Of a DNA stretch of 13,767 bases, positions 7,706 through 13,767 are shown piece by piece. Origin of the DNA: Pelagophyceae sp. CCMP2097 (taxonomy: Eukaryota > Sar > Pelagophyceae); the NCBI GenBank assembly GCA_026770575.1, contig MU657244.1, positions 107,209 to 120,975 of the forward strand, written 5' to 3'. The notes beneath the pieces are model-generated. The model ran no database searches. It was given only the letters and a program-made list of their open reading frames with translations, and had not been told where the DNA came from. The position numbers and the translations under genes were made by a program. Each line of letters starts with the position of its first letter. Position 1 is the stretch's first letter.

Positions 7706-8411
7706 GTCGAGAATGAGCTTGCAGATCTTCTCCGAGCCTGCGCCGGCGGCGTACATGAGCGCGGTGGCGCCGGACTTGTCGCGCGCGTCGCGGTTGGCGC
7801 CTATGGGCGTGGTACGGCGCTTTACCATGCCCACGGCGTGGCGTCGCCGCACCCAGCTTCAATAGCGCGTCGGCGACTTCGTAGTGGCCGTTCTTGCAGG
7901 CCACCTACGCCGACGCTAACCACTCGGCGACGTGCGACGCGTCGTCTTGGCGACGCGCGACGGACCTGCAGCGGTTTCGAGTCGTGGTCATCCAGCGACT
8001 CGTCCAGCAACTCCGGCGCCTTGAGCAACATCTCCTTGACTTCCTTGACGTGGCCTAGGAACGGGCGTCGCGCGCTCGCGAAACAAGGACACTTTCAACG
8101 GACGCACCGGCGGCCAAGTGCTCTTCAAGAAGTTTTCTCCGATCCTTGCCCTTGCCGCTGGCGGCCTTTGCCGCCTTTGGGGCTTTCGCCGCCGGCGCCG
8201 CAGCCTTGGTCTGGCCGCCTGGCGAAAAACGTCGAGGAAGAGGCGAGTCACGACAGAGGCACTGAAAGGCATTGCCGACGCCGAGAAGGGGCGTCTGCAC
8301 TCTGGCGCCACGGGCTCTCTCCAAGGGGCCCGTCCGGAAGGCTCCTCTTTGCAGAGGCGCCACCTTGCCGAGGCGCCGCCTTTCGGGCCACCTTCTGCCA
8401 AAATACGCCAT
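7706..8411 (-). CDS. Ankyrin-repeat protein, partial (exons on minus strand, both ends unresolved)
   Basis: Minus-strand exons: about 8207-8108, 8054-7966, 7904-7853, 7800-7706, with introns of 53, 61 and 52 nt, all GT-AG and in phase. The product has an Ala/Lys-rich leader (KAAAPAAKAPKAAK), then RRKLLEEHLAAGHVKEV, PELLDESLDDHDSKPLQ|VACKNGHYEVADALLKLGA (the classical ankyrin 'PLH.AC..GH.E.A..LL..GA'), and ATALMYAAGAGSEKICKLILD. That is about three ankyrin repeats. The next repeat should begin after LILD. Instead the sequence offers GTGCGG, a possible donor at 7705, and then the decamer array. So the gene is either cut by the array or resumes across a repeat-filled intron. The 5' end is uncertain; ATG 8411 is only the first in-frame candidate. 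Ankyrin repeats bind proteins; no specific partner is indicated. Confidence 0.7.
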
Positions 8412-8931
8412 TCTTCAGAGCGCGCCGCCTCTTTGGCGGCGACGCGCGGCTTCCAGACGCCGGGCCGTGCCGCCCATCTCTGCGGCGCGGCGCCCTTGTG
8501 TGGGTGGCGCGGCGGCCGCGACGGCGAGTTCCGGAGCGAACGCGCCGCGGCTCGCAAGGGCCCTTCGCCTTTAGAGCGCTTTTTCGCGGCGGGGGCGGGC
8601 CGGCGGCGGGGCCGCGGGCGGGGCGAGTGCACCGCGCGCGCGTGCGCGGAACCGTGCGTGCGTTGGGCGCAACGAGTTATCGCTAAAATAGCGTCGCGCG
8701 CAACGGCTCGGGGTAAAGGCGTCCGAAGAAAATGGACCCGGGTGCCACACCGGTACGCCGGCCACCCTGCGCCGCGCCGCGCGATAAAGCCGGCACGTTT
8801 TGCCGAAATATCGCCGAAATAAAGTCCGTTGAACGCCACGACGCATCGCCACTTTTTCCGCCAAAGCCGTCGCCGAGTCTTTTAGCTTATCCGTCCGTCT
8901 CGGTCCGCCCCGCGCCGCGCGTTTCAGCAGG
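8412..8931. other. Divergent intergenic region between ankyrin gene and RPS9
   Basis: Probably holds the promoters of both divergent genes, by inference from orientation. Very GC-rich up to about 8670, then less so. CGCTA-AAA-TAGCG at 8681-8693 is a short perfect hairpin. GCCGAAATA occurs twice with a 2-bp gap (8802-8810 and 8813-8821), about 110 bp upstream of the RPS9 ATG. No TATA box is convincing. Confidence 0.5.
8802..8821 (+). promoter_or_regulatory. Paired GCCGAAATA motif upstream of RPS9
   Basis: Two exact 9-bp direct copies separated by TC, in the AT-richest part of the RPS9 upstream region. A tandem pair with about one helical turn spacing (11 bp) suits a transcription-factor site. 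Function is inferred only. Confidence 0.35.
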
Positions 8932-9725
8932 ATGCCGTCGACGTCGTACCTGCGCAACTACCGCAAGACGTCGTCGACGCCGCGCCGCCCTTTTGAGAAG
9001 GAGCGCATCGATGGCGAACTGAAGCTGTGCGGCGAGTACGGCCTCCGCTGCAAGCGCGAGCTGTGGCGCGTGCAGCTCGCCCTCGCCAAGATCCGCAAGG
9101 GCGCGCGCCTCCTCCTCACGCTCGATGCCAAGGACCCGAAGCGCATGTTCGCACCGGCGCCTTAACAGACGAAACGCGGGCGCACGCGCAGAGGCTCTCC
9201 CGAGGGGGGGCGAGGGCAGGCAGGAGCAGCCCGGAAGGGGGTGCGCACGCGGCGCACGAGGACGGGCCTCGCCGCCGCGGCGAGGCCCGCCGTGACTCGG
9301 CGAAAGCGGACGGCGCGGTGCCTCTTTCAAAGCCCGTGACGCGTCTTGGTAGGTTCGAGGGCCCCGCCCTGCTGCGCCGCATGGCCACGTACGGCTTCCT
9401 CGACGAGGCGGAGCTTGAGCTGGACGCCGTGCTGCAGATGACGACGCAGAAGCTGCTTGAGCGCCGCCTGCAGACGAAGGTTTTCAAGCAGGGGCTCGCC
9501 AAGAGCGTGCACCACGCCCGCGTCCTCATCAAGGGCCGCCACATCCGCGTCGGCAAGCAGGTCGTGACCGTGCCCTCGTTCCTCGTGCGCGTCGAGTCGG
9601 AGAAGCACGTTGACTTTTCTTCCAACTCGCCGTACGGCCAGGGCCGACCCGGCCGCGTGGCGCGCAAGCGCGCTGCGGCCAAGGCCGCCGGCGGCGGCGA
9701 GGACGCCGGCGAGGAGTCCGACTAA
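8932..9725 (+). CDS. RPS9: 40S ribosomal protein S9 (uS4), 2 exons, 195 aa
   Basis: Exons 8932-9146 and 9353-9725 are joined at CGC AT|G TTC GAG; the intron is 206 nt, donor GTTCGC, acceptor TTGGTAG. The product is the cytosolic small-subunit protein uS4, which binds 18S rRNA early in subunit assembly and lines the mRNA entry channel. Seen: [31 protein letters not shown] near the N-terminus, then [24 protein letters not shown] (S4 RNA-binding domain, about residues 105-170), [36 protein letters not shown]. The tail is acidic ([11 protein letters not shown]), as in animals (GDDEEED). Animal RPS9 is 194 aa. ATG 8932 matches the family start and is preceded by TTTCAGCAGG. Without splicing the frame stops early at 9163, so the intron is required. 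Confidence 0.96.
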
Positions 9726-9762
9726 GCCCCAACCCCACCCAGATCAAGAGGTCGCCCTCTGT

Positions 9763-9768
9763 AATAAA
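9763..9768 (+). terminator. AATAAA poly(A)-type signal after RPS9
   Basis: An AATAAA hexamer lies 38 bases after the RPS9 stop, followed by a T-rich run (TTCTTCTTTTTACG). Position and context fit a 3'-end processing signal, although many algae use other signals. Confidence 0.5.
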
Positions 9769-10159
9769 GGAGTTCTTCTTTTTACGTGTTGCTGTTTGTG
9801 GAGCGTGCAACTCTCCCGAGCCCGCAAGGGTGGGTTCTCGCCCGGAAGCTTACTGAAGACTTGCCGAGTACTCAGCTATAGAGCCTCTAGTCGAGGCGAC
9901 GTACCCCACGTGGGGCTCAAGAGGTTAGACTGGCTTTCGCCGCGCCTCTCTCGCGCCTGTGCTGCCAAAGGGCGCCGTCGAGGCCGTGATTTCCCAGGCC
10001 TCACAGCCACGGCGCGTATCTGCTGCAGCGGAGCGACGCGCATCCTCCGGCTACACGAGCCTCGGCTTACAGCAACGTTGGACACGCTCCTCGTGACGAA
10101 ACGTCGCTCGCCCCTGGGGCCGGCCACGCGCATACTCATCCGGCGCCGGTCGCAGACTC

Positions 10160-10390
10160 ATCTGGAAGGACCCCATCCCGAAGGGCGATCCCAAGGGCGT
10201 CGCGAGCCGCGCGCTCTCGCCCGACGGCGAGCGCGCCGCGACGGCGAGCAGCGACGCGGCGCGGCCCCGCGACGCCCGGGCGCGCCGCAAGCGACGCTCG
10301 CGGGGCGCCTCGTCGAGAGCTGCGTGATCTCGGGCGACGGCACGCGCGTGGCGGTGGACGACGGGGTGGCGCGGTTCTGGCTTGTCAGAT
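10160..10390 (+). pseudogene. WD40-repeat fragment with a frame break
   Basis: In the frame of 10160 the DNA reads IWKDPIPKG, GVASRALSPDGERAATASSDA, a typical WD40 stretch ('..ALSPDG..AATAS.D'). At about 10260-10285, where the next 'RVWD' strand should be, similarity jumps by one frame to GAPQATLAG, LVESCVISGDGTRVAV, DDGVARFW. The second repeat also lacks a few residues expected before LVES and before DDG. The frame of 10160 stops at a TGA near 10324. There is no GT-AG pair that would repair the break cleanly. I read it as the remnant of two WD40 blades rather than a working gene; a sequencing indel is the alternative. It lies between two intact genes with no exon support on either side. Confidence 0.5.
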
Positions 10391-10569
10391 CGTCGGGTCC
10401 CTTGTCTAGTAGGCCCCCAGTGATCTCAGATCCCGCATGCCGACGTCCCGGAGCCGACCGCCAGTCTCCCCTCGCGCCGGGGTGGTGCCGAGGGTGGGCG
10501 GAGGCATGCCGCGCAGCAGCCCACTGGCAGCCCGCGCTGCGGGACCGGCGGGGTCGCGTCGTTGCTTTG

Positions 10570-10621
10570 TTGGATTTGATATAATGGTACCGGTGTTGGA
10601 TTTGATATAATGGTATCGGCG
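10570..10621 (+). repeat. 26-bp tandem duplication with TATAAT, upstream of ftsZ
   Basis: TTGGATTTGATATAATGG plus eight bases occurs at 10570-10595 and 10596-10621 with one or two differences near the end. Each copy holds GATATAATGG. The pair ends 74 bp before the ftsZ ATG, in otherwise GC-rich DNA, so it may provide TATA-like core promoter elements. Confidence 0.75.
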
Positions 10622-10695
10622 CGGTTGAGGATATTCCACTCTGAGCCCTGAAAAAGGCCCTTTGCATCGGTGCGCTTCGTTCAAACGTTCGCTCC

Positions 10696-13162
10696 ATGCT
10701 GCTGCGGTCGGCTCTCCTGGTGCCGGCGGCGCTGGGCTTCTCCGCGGCGCCTCAGAGCCGCAGGAGGGCGCTCCGCAGCACTGTAGACGACTTTGACGAA
10801 TTCTCGCAGCTCATGACCGCAGACGGTACGCCTCTTCGCCCTATAGGCAACCGCCTGGCCGCAAGAGGACCGCGGGCCCAAACCTCGACCGCACGCACGC
10901 GATATCGAGCCGGAGCCGGCGGGCGGAGACGCGGACTTTTGAACGACCGTTTAAAAGACAATCCAAACCGACCTTGGATATCGGCTCCGTATGCGCTTCG
11001 ACATAGATCGGGCCATTCTGAGACGGCTAGGCGCTTTGCTGGTCACGGCGCCGTGCTGCATCCGTGTGGTTGGCGTCGGCGGTGGAGGGGGGAATGCGGT
11101 GAACCGCATGGTCGAGTAAGTACCCTCAAACCCTCACCTCACCTTTGCTCGTCCCGCCGCGCCCACGCTCTGCTCTAGGACGGCGGGCATCGAGAACGTC
11201 GACTTTTGGGCCATGAACACGGACGCGCAAGCTTTGTCCAGTCAGTCTGGAAGCGTTTGGCGCCTAACTCTGGCGTATCAGTGTAGTCTCACTCCGTCGT
11301 TGACCAGGATCCAAGGCCCCGAACACGATGAACATCGGCCGCGAGACGACGCGCGGCTTGGGCGCGGGCGGAGACAGCGCGGTGGGCGCCGCGGCAGCTG
11401 AGGAGTGCGAAAGCCGCGTCTGGAGTCTTCCTTTTCTTGCGAGGGTGAGCTTTGAATGTAGGTCGCGCGCCGAGATTGCGGCTGCGATGGCGGGTGCGGA
11501 CATGGTCTTTGTGACTGCGGGCATGGGCGGCGGCACGGGTTCCGGGGCCGCGCCCATCGCGACGAGCCCGCGCCCTCTCGGGAAAGCCCTCTCGGGAAAG
11601 CCCTCAAGAGGACGCAGAGCGAGCGGGAGAGCGAGCGGCGTTGTTTGAGAGCCGGCGGAGGATGAAGAGCGACGTCGTTGTCCGAGTTTCGCCGCCCGCT
11701 CACGTCGAAATAAAGGTCGCCGCCATCGCGAAGGAGCTCGGCGCGCTCACCGTCGGCGTCGTCACCAAGCCCTTCAAGTTCGAAGGTCCGTTTGCAAGAG
11801 CCACTTTGCCGCGCCGCTTGCATAGGGCGGAAGCGCTCTTTCACGCCGTCGCGTAGGGCGCAAGCGCGAGCAACAGGCTCTCCGGTCCATCGCGCTCCTC
11901 CAGGCCGCCGTCGACACGCTGATCGTCGTCTCGAACGACCTCCTGCGAGGCGCGGCGTCCCCCAAAGGCGGCCAAAGAACCAGAAAACGCGCGTTGAAGA
12001 GGGCACTCCCAGAGTCCAATCGTATAGGAAAATGCTCTAGGCTCGAAGTGGTCCCGAAAGACACGTCCGTCTCGGACGCGTTCATGGTCGCGGACCAGAT
12101 GCTGCTCCAGGGCGTGATTGGGATTTCGGATATCATCGTGAACCCTGGCATGATTAATGTCGACTTCGCCGACGTGAGTCGGAGTGATGCCTCTATGAAG
12201 CCCCCCATCTTGAGGCCATTCCTATGCATAATCCCCATCTTGAGGCCATTCCTATGCATAATCCCCATCTTGAGGCCATTCCTATGCATCTCCGGAGAAG
12301 CATCGAAGCGACCGCGGCCAACCCACGCCCCCAGGTGCGCGCGGTCATGGCCAACGCCGGCAACGCCATCATGGGCATCGGCGCGAGCGGTGAGCGGGTG
12401 CCGGCCTGACCACGGAGCGTCGGACCCATTTCCCAGACACGCTTCTTAAGGCGGCAAGAACCGCGCGGCGGACGCGGCTCTGGCGGCCATTTCGTGCCCC
12501 TTGATCGACACGCCCATGTCGCAGGCGACTGCAGTCGTCATGTGTGTGACTGGGGGTGCGTTTCAGCTCTGCCTTTGCTTGTGCCCTCTCCTGCTTGGGA
12601 GGACGCCCGCGGCGGACCCCCGCGGCGGACCCCCGCTTCTAGGCGCGGACCTGTCGCTGAACGAGGTCACCGCGGCGATGGACATTATTCAGAGCCGCGT
12701 GCACCCCGACGCGAATATTATCTTCGGTGCGTCAAGCGGCCCTGCTTGGAGTTTGGAGTTGGGTTTTTGTCTCCCGATCTTTGGCGCTTTGCCGGTGGTG
12801 CGACCTTTGCCGTGGCGGCCCGGGAGGCGCTTCCGACGCAGGCACGACGGTGGACCGGTCGCTCGGGCAGGACGTCTCGGTGACCATTCTGGCCACGGGC
12901 TTCGAGACTGTGTGAGCCCCTTCTTCTTCTTCTGTTATGCACCTGTCGTGCGACGACGAAAGGCGCAGTGTGAACCCCCCCCCGCGCGTGCGACGCTCTC
13001 CCTCGCAGCGCGTCGGTGGCCGCGGCTTCTGCGGCTGCTACCGAAGAAACTGCCGCCGCCGCGGGCTTCGGCGACGTGTTTTCCGCCCCTCCGCCGCCCA
13101 AGGCGCCCGAACCGCCGCCGAAGAAGGCCGGCGGCTTCCTCAAGCGCCTCGGCCGGCGTTAA
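10696..13162 (+). CDS. ftsZ: Plastid-targeted FtsZ, tubulin-like division GTPase (13 exons, 409 aa)
   Basis: Exons: 10696-10825, 11031-11115, 11179-11240, 11308-11404, 11462-11558, 11716-11785, 11857-11944, 12041-12173, 12335-12389, 12451-12555, 12643-12726, 12842-12911, 13009-13162; 1,230 nt, every phase consistent. The product polymerises with GTP into the stromal ring that constricts the plastid. The N-terminus [14 protein letters not shown] is hydrophobic, then [14 protein letters not shown]: a signal peptide followed by a Phe-led, Arg/Ser-rich transit peptide, as in the stramenopile ASAFAP-type motif. Core motifs: [15 protein letters not shown] (57-70), NTDAQAL (85-91), RGLGAGG, GGGTGSG tubulin signature (147-153), and T7 NVDFAD (249-254) with both catalytic acidic positions present. 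After ATGFET come an Ala/Pro linker and a terminal [10 protein letters not shown], comparable to the FtsZ C-terminal peptide. Introns 5 and 7 need GC donors; intron 8 holds a 30-bp triplet. The gene appears intact. Confidence 0.96.
11559..11715 (+). other. GC-AG intron 5 of ftsZ (donor GCGACG)
   Basis: The conserved join [16 protein letters not shown] fixes the boundary at ATC|GCGACG ... AAATAAAG|GTC. No GT donor lies near enough to preserve the motif. The intron carries a 14-bp direct duplication (GCCCTCTCGGGAAA at 11572 and 11586). Confidence 0.85.
11945..12040 (+). other. GC-AG intron 7 of ftsZ (donor GCGAGG)
   Basis: The join VVSNDLL|LEVVPKD aligns without a gap to family sequences of the type SNDKLLKVL only if the exon ends CTCCT and the intron starts GCGAGG, ending GCTCTAG. 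The phase-2 requirement excludes neighbouring positions. Confidence 0.78.
12198..12289 (+). repeat. 30-bp tandem repeat, three copies, inside ftsZ intron 8
   Basis: The unit CCCCATCTTGAGGCCATTCC followed by TATGCATAAT recurs three times at 30-bp steps (the last ends TATGCATC). It lies within the intron 12174-12334, between the GTGAGT donor and CCCCCAG acceptor. Each unit contains the palindrome TATGCATA. Confidence 0.92.
12604..12636 (+). repeat. 13-bp direct duplication in ftsZ intron 10
   Basis: CGCGGCGGACCCC occurs twice in tandem just before the GCTTCTAG acceptor of intron 12556-12642. It lies where a pyrimidine tract would be expected. Confidence 0.7.
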
Positions 13163-13646
13163 AACGCCCCGCCGCACTTTTAAATTATAAAAGCGACCCT
13201 CTTGCCGCTTCCCTTCACTGGGCCGTCGTCCACGCCCGTATTCCGAGCCTCCGAAGAAAGGCGGCCGCGAACGCCCGTATTCCGAGCCTCCGGCTGGAGC
13301 GGAGAACCGGCCGAGGCGCCTTTTGGGGGCGTCGCGCACGGGCCGCCGCGCGCCGGGAGAGAGGGCCGAAGCGGGTGGCCCGACGGACGGCATCCCGCCG
13401 GGTGGGGTAGAGGTGGCTCTTTGTCCGAATCGTCGATGGCGGGCCTTCTACCGGCCCGCGGTTCGAAACGATCGACCCGGCGCCGTGCCGGCCCTCGAGG
13501 TGCTGGTTTCGAAATCTTCAGTCGGGTCCGAGTCGTTTGGAGAAGTGTGTCTCCAACATTGTATGCCAGGTTGGACAGGCAGTGTGAGCCTCCCTAGCCG
13601 GCGGCGTACGAGGCGCCGACCTCGCGCGGGGGCGGTCTCCGTCGAC
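13163..13646. other. 3' flank of ftsZ
   Basis: Starts with the AT-rich TTTTAAATTATAAAAG, 15-30 bp after the ftsZ stop, probably part of its 3' end. A 22-bp sequence beginning ACGCCCGTATTCCGAG occurs at 13232-13253 and 13271-13292. Open frames here on both strands are not supported by any motif. Confidence 0.5.
13232..13292 (+). repeat. 22-bp direct repeat, 39-bp spacing
   Basis: Two identical 22-bp copies at 13232-13253 and 13271-13292, separated by a purine-rich 17-bp spacer (AAGAAAGGCGGCCGCGA). On the minus strand they read GGSEYGR twice; whether that is coding cannot be decided here. Confidence 0.8.
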
Positions 13647-13767
13647 ATGGCATTTCGGCAAAGAAGCCTCGTTGCAAGATTTGTTGCGAGTCGTATTACA
13701 AGAGCGCGCCGGAGGCACACGGAGGACCCGAAGGATACAGCCAAATCCCATTGCAATGCCCACGTAA
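13647..13767 (+). CDS. Possible first exon, Arg-rich N-terminus, 3'-partial
   Basis: ATG at 13647 opens a frame that reaches the right edge (40 codons). It begins MAFRQRSLVARFVASRI and continues Arg-rich without acidic residues for about 24 residues, as mitochondrial presequences do. No family is recognisable, and a chance frame is quite possible. The base composition is less GC-rich than the flank before it. Confidence 0.22.
   Translation, partial: MAFRQRSLVARFVASRITRARRRHTEDPKDTAKSHCNAHV

Larger units (their letters stand above)
9726..10695. other. Spacer between RPS9 and ftsZ
   Basis: Apart from the poly(A)-type signal, a WD40 relic (about 10160-10390) and a 26-bp duplication (10570-10621), nothing was recognised. 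The plus-strand open frame across it is not supported as one gene, because its recognisable WD40 part changes frame midway. Confidence 0.55.

Noticed and set aside
7988..8839. 283-codon minus-strand frame upstream of the ankyrin exons
   Set aside because: Overlaps the ankyrin exons in another frame, with Arg/Ala-rich GC-driven composition and no motif.
10578..10586. Bacterial-type -10 promoter (TATAAT)
   Set aside because: No -35 partner at the right spacing, and the downstream gene is intron-rich and nuclear.
12935..13393. Minus-strand gene with GGSEYGR repeats antisense to the ftsZ 3' end
   Set aside because: The repeat is a 22-bp DNA duplication, and the frame overlaps the ftsZ last exon; no start, splice or domain support.
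13450..13480. tRNA T-arm-like GGTTCGAA
   Set aside because: No matching stem, anticodon arm or acceptor stem could be drawn around it.

Overview
The window looks like nuclear DNA of a GC-rich, intron-dense eukaryotic alga with a secondary red plastid, most like a stramenopile of the pelagophyte type (Aureococcus-like). That assignment is inference. It rests on a Pro-Thr 'PTSVPTAAPT' stalk protein, a cytosolic 40S ribosomal protein with a GT-AG intron, a mitochondrial sideroflexin, and an FtsZ whose N-terminus reads as a signal peptide followed by a Phe-led transit peptide. I see no bacterial operon, CRISPR array, transposase, tRNA or rRNA.

Layout: (1) 2-1609 (+) is the 3' end of a Pro-Thr stalk protein with one embedded globular domain. 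(2) 1610-2606 is intergenic, with a 27-bp duplication and a hairpin-rich GGACCC block. (3) 2607-4043 (+) is an 8-exon gene for a 213-aa protein with a myristoylation-type N-terminus and a PH-like domain. (4) 4484-5794 (+) is a 5-exon sideroflexin gene of 323 aa. (5) 5795 to about 7700 is minisatellite DNA: a 30-bp triplet, a 24-bp triplet and a long array with a 10-bp period. (6) 7706-8411 (-) holds ankyrin-repeat exons that run into this array. (7) 8932-9725 (+) is RPS9/uS4, two exons, 195 aa. (8) 9726-10695 holds a poly(A)-type signal, a decayed WD40 fragment and a 26-bp promoter-proximal duplication. (9) 10696-13162 (+) is a 13-exon plastid-targeted ftsZ of 409 aa. (10) 13163-13767 is a 3' flank with a 22-bp duplication and a possible gene start at the right edge.

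The gene models were built by hand, joining exons by reading frame and by similarity to recalled family motifs. Every join keeps phase, and final lengths match the families (sideroflexin 323 aa, RPS9 195 aa, FtsZ 409 aa). Introns are mostly 42-160 nt, with GTGCGT the commonest donor. Three of 27 inferred introns need a GC donor of the form GCGANG, and two of those interrupt conserved FtsZ blocks where no GT alternative fits. The genes are not functionally linked; they are neighbouring housekeeping and organelle genes separated by short minisatellite-rich spacers. The most notable signals are the GCGANG-AG introns, the 10-bp-period array that truncates or interrupts the ankyrin gene, and the 1,368-bp internal module of the stalk protein.
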